Source: an uncultured Lachnospira sp. (GTDB taxonomy: Bacteria; Bacillota; Clostridia; Lachnospirales; Lachnospiraceae). Taken from it: 42,056 nucleotides of DNA. The notes below the pieces were generated by a model. That model was not told where the DNA came from and did not search any database. It saw only the letters and a list, made by a program, of their open reading frames with translations. Each line of letters begins with the position of its first letter. Positions within the stretch are counted from its first letter, which is position 1. The DNA lies in assembly GCA_947628875.1 (NCBI GenBank), contig CANRBP010000002.1, positions 1-42,056 of the forward strand. The letters run 5' to 3'. Below, in pieces: positions 9,745-17,675 of the stretch. A program made the translations under genes and the position numbers.

Positions 9745-10935
9745 ATGACAAAAGTAGATATTATATCAGGATTTTTAGGAGCTGGAAAAACAACGCTTAT
9801 CAGCAAGCTGCTCAAAGAGGCGCTTAATGGCGAGCAGGTGGTGCTGATCGAAAATGAATTTGGCGAGATTGGCATTGACGGCGGTTTTTTAAAGGATTCC
9901 GGCGTTGAGATCAGGGAAATGAACTCAGGCTGTATATGCTGTTCTCTTGTCGGGGACTTTGGCACATCTTTGAAAGAAGTTGTGGATAAATATCATCCGG
10001 ACAGGATTATTATTGAACCGTCCGGGGTAGGCAAGCTGTCCGATGTGATTAAGGCGGTAAAGGATCTGCATATTGAGCAGGAGATCTGCCTGAACAGCGC
10101 GTCTACGGTTGCTGATGCCTCCAAGGTAAAGGTTTATATGAAAAATTTTGGCGAATTTTTTAATAACCAGATTGAACACGCAGGAACTATTATTTTGAGC
10201 CGTACACAGAATATAGGGGAGGACAAACTGGCAAAGGCAATAGAGATGATACGCGGACTTAATGAAAAGGCGCATATTATCACAACTCCTTGGGATTCTC
10301 TGGAAGGTGCGCAGATACTCGGCGCGATGGAGAATGTCACAAGCCTTGAGCTGGAAATGCTGGCGGAGCAGGCAGAAAAGGCTCATGCCGAGCATGAAGC
10401 GGAGCACCATCACGATCATGATGGAGACTGCTGCTGCCATCATCATGACCACGACCATGAGCATGATCACGACCACGACCATGAGCATGATCACGACCAC
10501 GAACATGACCATGATCACGACCACGATCATGAACATGACCATGAGCATGAGCATGATCACGGACATGATCACGACCACGATCACGATCATGACCACGGAC
10601 ATGAGCATGATCACCATCACGATCACGACCATGATCACCACCACCATCATGCGGACGAGGTATTTACAAGCTGGGGCGTGGAGACGCCGAACAAGTTTGA
10701 CCGCACAGCGCTTGACGGCATCTTGAAGCAGCTTGCCAATACGCAGGAGTATGGCAGCATTCTCAGGGCAAAGGGAATGCTTGAGGATAATGACGGCAGC
10801 TGGATGTATTTTGACCTGGTGCCGGAGGAATATGAGATACGAGATGGAAAGCCGGATTATACAGGGCGTATTTGCGTGATAGGCGCAGAATTAAAGGAAG
10901 ATGCACTGAAAAAATTATTTCAGCTTGCGGACTGA
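9745..10935 (+). CDS. COG0523/CobW-family GTPase (candidate metallochaperone) with internal poly-His/Asp tract
   Basis: SGFLGAGKTTLI Walker A, SGCICCSL (CxCC metal motif), IIEPSGVGK; His-Asp tract encoded at 10384-10650. Start moved from 9733 to 9745 because of the GATGAGG-like RBS. Confidence 0.93.
   Translation: MTKVDIISGFLGAGKTTLISKLLKEALNGEQVVLIENEFGEIGIDGGFLKDSGVEIREMNSGCICCSLVGDFGTSLKEVVDKYHPDRIIIEPSGVGKLSDVIKAVKDLHIEQEICLNSASTVADASKVKVYMKNFGEFFNNQIEHAGTIILSRTQNIGEDKLAKAIEMIRGLNEKAHIITTPWDSLEGAQILGAMENVTSLELEMLAEQAEKAHAEHEAEHHHDHDGDCCCHHHDHDHEHDHDHDHEHDHDHEHDHDHDHDHEHDHEHEHDHGHDHDHDHDHDHGHEHDHHHDHDHDHHHHHADEVFTSWGVETPNKFDRTALDGILKQLANTQEYGSILRAKGMLEDNDGSWMYFDLVPEEYEIRDGKPDYTGRICVIGAELKEDALKKLFQLAD
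10384..10650 (+). repeat. Low-complexity (CAY GAY)n repeat encoding a His/Asp-rich metal-binding segment of about 89 aa
   Basis: Repeated catgaccacgaccatgagcatgatcac units within the COG0523 ORF. Confidence 0.95.
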
Positions 10936-10993
10936 GAGTGAAAAATAAACTTTCCGTTTTATGCGCGGAAGACAGCGCAGAAATGAGGTAAAT

Positions 10994-11941
10994 ATGGCAC
11001 AAGAACAATATCAGATCCCGATATTTTTAATTAATGGCCAACTGGACAGTGGAAAAACCAGGTTTATTTCGGACACGATTGAAATGGGGCAGTTTGCAGA
11101 GGCTAAAAATAAGCTGCTGATAGTGTGCGAGGAGGGGGAGGAAGAGTACGATGAAAAAATGCTTGCGGATAACGGCGTGAGCATGGTTGTACTGGAAAAA
11201 GAAGAATTTACGGAGGAGCGGCTGAAAGCGTTGGATAAGCAGTATGATCCATGGCTGGTCATTGTTGAGTATAATGGCATGTGGGAGCCTTCGCTTATTT
11301 TTGAGACGGCAAAGCCGTATGGCTGGGAGATTTATCAGACGATCACCCTGTTCAACGCCATGACGTTCAGCGTTCAATGGCCGAATATGAAAGCAATTAT
11401 GGCGGAAACGGTAAAATATGTGGATATGGTCATATTTAACCGCTGCAAATCAAGCATGGATCTTGGAAGCTACCGCAGGAGCATGAAAGCATTAAATTCA
11501 GCCGTACAGATCGTATTTGAGGATCAAAAGGGTGATATGATGTCAATTGCCGAGCAGCTGCCATATGATCTCAATGCCGATATTATAGAAGTTGATGACT
11601 GTGATTATGGCATCTGGTATATGGATGTGTCGGAGCGGCCGGAGGTTTATAAGGGAAAGACTGTGCGCTTTAAAGGGCAGGTCATGAAAAACAAATATTT
11701 TAAGGAAAAAAATTTTGTACCGGGGCGGAAAGTTATGACTTGCTGCGCAGATGATACGACATTTATCGGTTATATCAGTTTTTATGATAAAATTTCATCG
11801 CTTGAAAATAAACAGTGGGTGAAGGTAACGGCGAGAATAGAGTACGAATTTCAGATGGCTTACAAGAAAAAAGGGCCGGTGCTTTATGTGAGCGAGGCTG
11901 TTGAGGCGGATCCGCCAAAGGACGAACTGGTTTATTTCTAA
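10994..11941 (+). CDS. Divergent CobW-like P-loop protein with DUF1980/TIGR03943-like C-terminal domain
   Basis: N-terminus IFLINGQLDSGKTRFI (Walker A) and VIFNRC; C-terminus YKGKTVRFKGQVM..FVPGRKVMTCCADDTTFIGYISFYD..QWVKVTARIE..GPVLYVSEAVEADPPKDELVYF. Confidence 0.72.
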   Translation: MAQEQYQIPIFLINGQLDSGKTRFISDTIEMGQFAEAKNKLLIVCEEGEEEYDEKMLADNGVSMVVLEKEEFTEERLKALDKQYDPWLVIVEYNGMWEPSLIFETAKPYGWEIYQTITLFNAMTFSVQWPNMKAIMAETVKYVDMVIFNRCKSSMDLGSYRRSMKALNSAVQIVFEDQKGDMMSIAEQLPYDLNADIIEVDDCDYGIWYMDVSERPEVYKGKTVRFKGQVMKNKYFKEKNFVPGRKVMTCCADDTTFIGYISFYDKISSLENKQWVKVTARIEYEFQMAYKKKGPVLYVSEAVEADPPKDELVYF

Positions 11942-11946
11942 GCTGG

Positions 11947-12858
11947 ATGGGACTGCATATGATACAAGATATTTTTCCTAAACATTTGGATAACCATTAT
12001 GAAAATACAGCGCCGCAGGAAAAAGATACTGTCTTTTTGTTTGAGGGGAACAAGGTTATGGGCAGGCTTGAGGGGGAAAGCGTGCTTTATCCGGATTACC
12101 GGACATTTGCAGAACATGCAGGCTGCAAGATGCAATTTATTTATCTGTTCTCTATCGATGGGCAGCGCTTTTTTCTGGCGATGGCTGGCGGCGAACCGGA
12201 AAAGGGGTCTTTTCTTGGCGAAATGGCCGATTCGGAGGTACATGCGCAAAAAGAGGAACTCCTGCCAGGTTATGTTTTTATAGGAGTAAATGTATTCCGC
12301 AACGCAAAGCCGAGGGAAGTATCGTTTGCAGCCATTACGGCATACCATTTGTATGGCTGGTACAGAGACAACAGGTTTTGCGGAAGGTGTGGGCGGCCAT
12401 TGGCGCATTCGGACAAAGAGAGGATGCTCAGATGCACGTCTTGCGGCAATATGGTTTTTCCTAAAATATGCCCGGCGGTGATCGTTGGCATAACAGACGG
12501 CGACAGGATTTTACTGACCAAGTATGCAGGCAGGTCATATAAAAATTATGCGCTGGTTGCCGGATATACGGAAATAGGCGAGACGCTTGAGCAGACTGTA
12601 GAACGTGAAGTGCTTGAAGAAGTGGGACTGCATGTGAAAAATATACGCTACTATAAGAGCCAGCCGTGGGCGCTCAGCGGTTCGCTGCTTGCCGGATTTT
12701 ACTGCGAGCTGGACGGCAGCAGCACTATCAAGCTGCAGGAGGAGGAATTGTCTGTTGGCGTATGGGTGCATGCTGATGAACTGGATACGCAAGATGACGG
12801 AGTCAGCCTGACGCGAGAGATGATATCGAAATTTGCAAAAGAACACCGCCGCGTGTAG
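11947..12858 (+). CDS. nudC: NAD(+) diphosphatase (NudC family, Nudix)
   Basis: Zinc ribbon CGRCGRPL..CTSCG, YALVAGYTEIGETLEQTVEREVLEEVGL Nudix box, SQPWALSGSLLAGF. Confidence 0.93.
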   Translation: MGLHMIQDIFPKHLDNHYENTAPQEKDTVFLFEGNKVMGRLEGESVLYPDYRTFAEHAGCKMQFIYLFSIDGQRFFLAMAGGEPEKGSFLGEMADSEVHAQKEELLPGYVFIGVNVFRNAKPREVSFAAITAYHLYGWYRDNRFCGRCGRPLAHSDKERMLRCTSCGNMVFPKICPAVIVGITDGDRILLTKYAGRSYKNYALVAGYTEIGETLEQTVEREVLEEVGLHVKNIRYYKSQPWALSGSLLAGFYCELDGSSTIKLQEEELSVGVWVHADELDTQDDGVSLTREMISKFAKEHRRV

Positions 12859-12932
12859 GCGCGCCGCCTTAACGGGCATTTTGCGGATATTTGCGCATAT
12901 ACTGTAGTGATTGGGATATCGCGGAGGTATCA

Positions 12933-13571
12933 ATGTTAAATTATCTGTGGGGACTGATGATTGTTATCGGGATTATCTATGGGGCGCTTACAGGAAATAT
13001 GCAGGCTGTAGGTGATGGCGCACTGGCTTCGGCTAAGGAAGCCGTATCGCTGTGCATAACTATGGCTGGCGTTATGGCGTTGTGGACAGGAATGATGGAA
13101 ATCGCCAGCCGGTCCGGCCTTATTGCGCAGTGTACGCGCATGATATCGCCGGTTATGCGCTGGCTTTTTCCAAATGTTCCTGCGGATCATGAAGCGATGG
13201 GGCATATGACAGCAAATGTTATTGCAAATGTGCTGGGACTTGGGTGGGCGGCAACGCCGGCCGGCTTAAAAGCAATGGAGTCGCTCAAAAAGCTGGAAGA
13301 TGAACGGCAGCGTGGGAATAATGAAAGCAGGCGCGGCATAGCCAGCAATGAAATGTGTACATTTTTAGTTTTAAATATATCTTCACTTCAGCTGATTCCT
13401 GTCAATATGATTGCATACAGGAGCCAGTACGGAAGCGTGGCTCCGACAGCAATAGTTGGTCCGGCTATCGCTGCTACGGCTGTAAGCACGCTGGCAGCCG
13501 TGTTGTTCTGCAAGGTGATGGAGCGCATGTTTGATATGGACAGGGCAAAGAAATCAGGCTTAAAGAACTGA
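12933..13571 (+). CDS. spmA: Spore maturation protein A (nucleoside recognition/gate domain)
   Basis: MLNYLWGLMIVIGIIYGALTG, WTGMMEIASRSGLI, ANVLGLGWAATPAGLKAM. Confidence 0.9.
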   Translation: MLNYLWGLMIVIGIIYGALTGNMQAVGDGALASAKEAVSLCITMAGVMALWTGMMEIASRSGLIAQCTRMISPVMRWLFPNVPADHEAMGHMTANVIANVLGLGWAATPAGLKAMESLKKLEDERQRGNNESRRGIASNEMCTFLVLNISSLQLIPVNMIAYRSQYGSVAPTAIVGPAIAATAVSTLAAVLFCKVMERMFDMDRAKKSGLKN

Positions 13572-13712
13572 CATAAATGTACTGTTATATACGTATGATA
13601 CCGATTTGAAAGTGAATGTCAGAGCAAAAGAATAAAATATCTTGCGACAGGCATAATAAGGGAATCAGCAGCATAGTATATAATAAGTCTTGCTGTGTAT
13701 TGGCTGCGATAC

Positions 13713-14240
13713 ATGAAATTTATTATATTGACATCATCATTTATCATTCCGCTGATGATTTTTTTTATCGTTGTGCATGGAATGCTGAACAAAACAAAAA
13801 TATATGATGCTTTTGCGGATGGAGCCAAAGACGGTATTAAAACGGTTGCAGGCATTGCTCCAACGCTGATAGGGTTAATGGTTGCGGTAGAAATTTTGCG
13901 TGCGTCAGGATTCCTCGATTTTTTAGGAGGAAAGCTCAGTATAGTCATGGGATGGATAGGATTCCCATCGCAGCTTGTGCCGCTGACGCTTGTGAAAATG
14001 TTCAGTTCATCGGCGGCAACCGGACTGCTGCTTGATGTATTTAAGCAATATGGAACCGACTCTTACACAGGTCTGATCGCGTCCATAATGATGAGCTGTA
14101 CAGAAACTATATTCTACACGATGTCCGTTTACTTCATGGCTGCGCGGGTTTCAAAAACCCGCTGGACTTTGGCAGGCGCGCTTTTTTCCACACTGGCAGG
14201 AACAGCTGCCAGCGTGATACTTGCAGGAATGATGAGGTAA
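13713..14240 (+). CDS. spmB: Spore maturation protein B (upstream start at 13695 possible)
   Basis: SFIIPLMIFFIVVHGMLNKTKIYDAFADGAKDGIKTV, MMSCTETIFYTMSVYF; follows spmA. Confidence 0.9.
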   Translation: MKFIILTSSFIIPLMIFFIVVHGMLNKTKIYDAFADGAKDGIKTVAGIAPTLIGLMVAVEILRASGFLDFLGGKLSIVMGWIGFPSQLVPLTLVKMFSSSAATGLLLDVFKQYGTDSYTGLIASIMMSCTETIFYTMSVYFMAARVSKTRWTLAGALFSTLAGTAASVILAGMMR

Positions 14241-14315
14241 AAGGCTTCATTGGTAATAAGCGTAAAATGCTGTTATCTGCAAATCATGCCTGCGAGATTT
14301 TGCATGAAGAAGCTC

Positions 14316-15389
14316 TTAGTCCCATGTTTTGAAGCTTATATTAATATCAACATCACCATTTATGCCGTCTATTTTTCCGGTGCTTGTATACTGCCACATT
14401 GAAAATTCGTAAGGCATGTATGGTTCGTCACTGTAATAGGCAAACCATTTTTCATAGGGTTCAAGACGCGTAATGTCTATCATGCCTGCAAAGCATTTAA
14501 GGTTGCCATAAACAAGCGGCGTATACCCAGCCTCTTTAATTCGCTCGCAAAACGCGATGATAATATCGGTAAGCTCTTCTGCGCTTAAATCCTGCTGCCG
14601 GTAAGTATCTCCGGCAATTTCTTCTACGTCCAGAGCAATCGGATATTTAATCTGATAAGGGCGTATCATATCCAATACAAAATCAGCTTCTTCAACGGCT
14701 TCTGCTGCAGAAATAGCCTGAGTAAAAAAGTATACGCCAACATCAAGCTCATTCTTTAGGGCGGACGTTATATTTTTTTCAAACGAAGTATCCGCAGTGA
14801 GGAGGCCTGAGCCATAAGCGCGATAGCCGCAGCGGATCATGACATACTCAACGCCGGAATTATGTACTTTTGAAAAATCAATGCTGCCCTGGTAACGGGA
14901 AACATCAATTCCTTTATGTGATAAGAGTTGTCCGTTTTCTAAATATGTAATCTCACCTGAATCAGATTGCTCAAATGTTCCGTGAAGCTGGTTCATCTTC
15001 AGTTCTTTGTGTATGTCGGCAAAAATATAACGGTTGTCGTCCGTATAAACTATCTTATCCGGAAAATATTCACGCAGCAGCGAATTGACGCTTGTGCCAT
15101 TGGACAGGCGCTCCTGGATATCAGATAAAACATCTTCGCGGGCATCTGACCGGGCAGAAGCAACAGCCTCTGCAAGCTGCTCGGGCGTGTATGTCTCAAC
15201 CGAAGCAGTTACCGTCCGCATGCGGTTACGGTATATAAATATAAATATGATGCAGAGTGTCAGGCATACGGCAGCTATGATAGACAAAGAAATGATGATA
15301 ACCAAATGCCTTTTCTTCTTTGGCGGCGCAGCTGTACTGGCCTCAGGCTGCTCCGGCAGTTCATTATTATAATTGTTTTGTTCGTACAT
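14316..15389 (-). CDS. Membrane-anchored glycoside hydrolase family 25 (lysozyme-like) protein
   Basis: N-terminal TM segment, then GIDVSRYQGSIDFSKV, YVMIRCGYR, GVYFFTQA, ALDVEE, PLVYGN, FSMWQYTSTGKIDGINGDVDINI. Confidence 0.9.
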   Translation of the reverse strand: MYEQNNYNNELPEQPEASTAAPPKKKRHLVIIISLSIIAAVCLTLCIIFIFIYRNRMRTVTASVETYTPEQLAEAVASARSDAREDVLSDIQERLSNGTSVNSLLREYFPDKIVYTDDNRYIFADIHKELKMNQLHGTFEQSDSGEITYLENGQLLSHKGIDVSRYQGSIDFSKVHNSGVEYVMIRCGYRAYGSGLLTADTSFEKNITSALKNELDVGVYFFTQAISAAEAVEEADFVLDMIRPYQIKYPIALDVEEIAGDTYRQQDLSAEELTDIIIAFCERIKEAGYTPLVYGNLKCFAGMIDITRLEPYEKWFAYYSDEPYMPYEFSMWQYTSTGKIDGINGDVDINISFKTWD

Positions 15390-15477
15390 AAAGCCTCCAT
15401 GTGTATCTCTCAAAATGATAATCGTATAAGGTATCTGCACTGCTTTGCATAAATCTGTATAAAGGAAACCAATCTGA

Positions 15478-15560
15478 GCCATAAGCAAAAGCTATAAGCA
15501 TCATGCTTTGAGCATCGAGCTTTGGGCATAAAGCTTTAAGCATCAGGCTTTAAGCAGCAG
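15478..15560. repeat. Degenerate 14-bp tandem repeat, five full units plus one 13-bp unit
   Basis: GCTATAAGCATCAT / GCTTTGAGCATCGA / GCTTTGGGCATAAA / GCTTTAAGCATCAG / GCTTTAAGCAGCAG at 15491-15560, preceded by GCCATAAGCAAAA. Confidence 0.85.
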
Positions 15561-15616
15561 GTTATGTATGGTTTATACAAAGCAGCATAGCAAGTATCAA
15601 TTAATTTACTGATTAT

Positions 15617-15645
15617 ATAATAGATTAATTATAAATAAATGTCAA
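15617..15645 (-). promoter_or_regulatory. Candidate SigA promoter for the GH25 gene
   Basis: On minus strand: TTGACA-17 nt-TATTAT. Confidence 0.65.
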
Positions 15646-15688
15646 TAGCGGCAGCTGAAATTTTATTGATAAAATATAAAAAATTGTA

Positions 15689-15717
15689 TTGACAAATAAA
15701 CAGAATGGTGATAATAT
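15689..15717 (+). promoter_or_regulatory. Candidate SigA promoter reading toward, and antisense to, the DUF2508 gene
   Basis: TTGACA (15689-15694)-17 nt-TAATAT (15712-15717). Confidence 0.65.
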
Positions 15718-15761
15718 ACTCATACAATACATCAAACATAAAAAATATACGAAAGTACAGT

Positions 15762-15980
15762 TTAGAGAGCTTCAGATTCTTTTGCTTTTTGAAGCAGATA
15801 TTTATAACGCTTTTGTTCGGAATTTACCTGATAGATGTAGCAGTCTATCAGATCTGGATCGGTGGCGTTGTCGAAGTTTGAATAGGCTGCATTGAGCGCA
15901 TTTTTTGTCATATTGATTTCGTCTAAAAGATACTTTTCATTATAAGTAACAGGACGAGATTTCCTTTTAAATAATTTCAC
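15762..15980 (-). CDS. DUF2508 (YaaL-like) family small protein, GTG start
   Basis: 72-aa ORF with GCGAGGGA RBS; sequence KRKSRPVTYNEKYLLDEINMTKNALNAAYSNFDNATDPDLIDCYIYQVNSEQKRYKYLLQKAKE. Confidence 0.72.
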   Translation of the reverse strand: MKLFKRKSRPVTYNEKYLLDEINMTKNALNAAYSNFDNATDPDLIDCYIYQVNSEQKRYKYLLQKAKESEAL

Positions 15981-16113
15981 AAATATCCCTCGCTTTTAAT
16001 TGATTTGTTTTAAGTATAGTCAGAAATTGGAAATTCTATACACAATATTCAACTATTTTTAAAACAATAAACCGGTAATAATGCTGCAAAATTGAAAAGT
16101 AAACGGTGGAAAT

Positions 16114-16656
16114 TTGGATATGGATGAATGGATATTAAGCGGATTCAGCCTTCTTAGGCTGGCTGTAAGCATAATATTGACAGCGGCGGCAGTATCAGAT
16201 GATATAAGACGCTATAAAATTTCAAATAAAATTATTATAGGAGGTGGTTTGGCAGCAGGGATAATTTTAGCTGGCGAGGCGATAAGCAAAAAAGGAAATG
16301 GTGTATTGGAATATGCATTGGGGTGTCTGGCCGCTTTTGGCCTGATGTTTGCGGCATATTGGCTTCATGCGGTTGGAGCAGGCGATGTTAAGCTTACAGC
16401 TGTGCTTGGAGGACTTTTGGGGATGCAAAAAACTGCTGCCCTGATTGCAGGAGCATTTGTTTGTGCAGGGATTATGGGAATAGCTGGTGTATTGTGTGGA
16501 AAATGCGCGGATACAACTATTGTATTCAGGCATACAGCTTTTGAAAACAAAGAAAATAATATTCGTTTTCATAAGCTTCATTTTAGTATAGCAATATTGT
16601 TGGGTGAGGTGATAATGGCTGGTTATAGCATAGTGAAGGGTGGGATAGCAGTTTGA
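16114..16656 (+). CDS. tadV: A24-family prepilin peptidase (TadV/CpaA-like)
   Basis: SDDIRRYKISN and GAGDVKLTAVLGGLLG aspartyl protease motifs; multiple TMs; first gene of Tad operon. Confidence 0.85.
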   Translation: MDMDEWILSGFSLLRLAVSIILTAAAVSDDIRRYKISNKIIIGGGLAAGIILAGEAISKKGNGVLEYALGCLAAFGLMFAAYWLHAVGAGDVKLTAVLGGLLGMQKTAALIAGAFVCAGIMGIAGVLCGKCADTTIVFRHTAFENKENNIRFHKLHFSIAILLGEVIMAGYSIVKGGIAV

Positions 16657-17675
16657 ATAATGTGTGCGTCCTGTATATTAAAAATGATTTGTATGCCAGG
16701 CGGCTGCTTCATGGATTCAGTCAGCGTGGAAATATGAAGTATGGTGTATTGCTGTTTACGCAAATAGATGAACTGGAAAAATACTTAAAAGATAATATGC
16801 CGGGAGTGGTGCTCTTATGCGAGGAAGATTACAGTGAGGAATATGCCGGCATAGTACAGCGTTTTTACAATGGAAAGCAGGTTATTTTAACAGAGGAGCA
16901 GAATAAGCAGGAAAAGGTGACAGATGATTTTGGGAGTAATACTGTTGGGATTTACCGGTATCAGCCGTTAGATAAAATTCTAAAACAGGTCGCAGATATG
17001 ATGAACTTTCAGAATACTCCTAAACTTTCAGAGACAGATATAATAGGCATTTATTCTCCTGCATGTGTGCCGGAACGTCCGGGATTTGCCCTGAACATGG
17101 CAAAAATTCTGTCAGAGCAGTACAGGACATTGTATCTGTCACTGGAAGAGTTTTCGGGTTTGGATCAGATTTTACCGTCTGAACCGGGAGAGAATCTGTC
17201 AGATGCCTTATATTATTACCGCCAGGGACAGCAGGCGGCAAATGAAAAAATAGCAGGGACAATCAGAAGTATTGCAGACCTTGATTATATTGCACCGGTT
17301 CGCTGTGCGGAGGACATTCATTATCTGGAAGCAGATCAGATCGTGGAGTTTATATGCAATATCGGAAAATATAATCATTATGAAGTGATTTTGCTGGATA
17401 TTTCATCGGCAGTATGCTCGCCATGGCAGATTATGGACTGCTGCAGTGCAATTTACTTTCCTGTGAAGGAAGATTATTTATCTGAAAAGAAAATATCAGC
17501 CTTTGAAACATATTTTATGGATATTGGCATGGAGTATTTATTTGACCGGATTGTGAAAGTAAAGCTGCCAGAAGGGGAAAGCAGTGTTGAGGCGGATTTT
17601 TGGACAAAGATGGTTTTCGGAGGCATGTACCGGTATGTAAAAAAATTGTTGGAAAAAAGGGAGGAATATGTCTGA
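16653..17675 (+). CDS. tadZ: TadZ/CpaE-like pilus assembly protein with atypical P-loop region
   Basis: Receiver-like N-terminus, IIGIYSPACVPERPGFALNMAKIL at the P-loop position; lies immediately before tadA. Confidence 0.7.
   Translation: MNNVCVLYIKNDLYARRLLHGFSQRGNMKYGVLLFTQIDELEKYLKDNMPGVVLLCEEDYSEEYAGIVQRFYNGKQVILTEEQNKQEKVTDDFGSNTVGIYRYQPLDKILKQVADMMNFQNTPKLSETDIIGIYSPACVPERPGFALNMAKILSEQYRTLYLSLEEFSGLDQILPSEPGENLSDALYYYRQGQQAANEKIAGTIRSIADLDYIAPVRCAEDIHYLEADQIVEFICNIGKYNHYEVILLDISSAVCSPWQIMDCCSAIYFPVKEDYLSEKKISAFETYFMDIGMEYLFDRIVKVKLPEGESSVEADFWTKMVFGGMYRYVKKLLEKREEYV

Noticed and set aside
9925-10650. Minus-strand 241-aa ORF rich in V, I and M that looks like a membrane protein
   Set aside because: It is the antisense of the His/Asp codon repeat (CAY/GAY reversed gives V/I/M codons); overlaps a certain COG0523 gene and has no homology pattern of its own.
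10262-10726. Plus-strand 154-aa ORF rich in T, M and I
   Set aside because: Out-of-frame reading of the same CAY/GAY repeat inside the COG0523 gene.
15478-15560. Possible CRISPR array
   Set aside because: The 14-bp units are directly contiguous with no spacers, and there are no cas genes.
15689-15895. 68-aa plus-strand ORF overlapping the DUF2508 gene
   Set aside because: It begins with the TTG of the -35 box and is antisense to a better supported ORF with an RBS; treated as promoter and antisense RNA instead.
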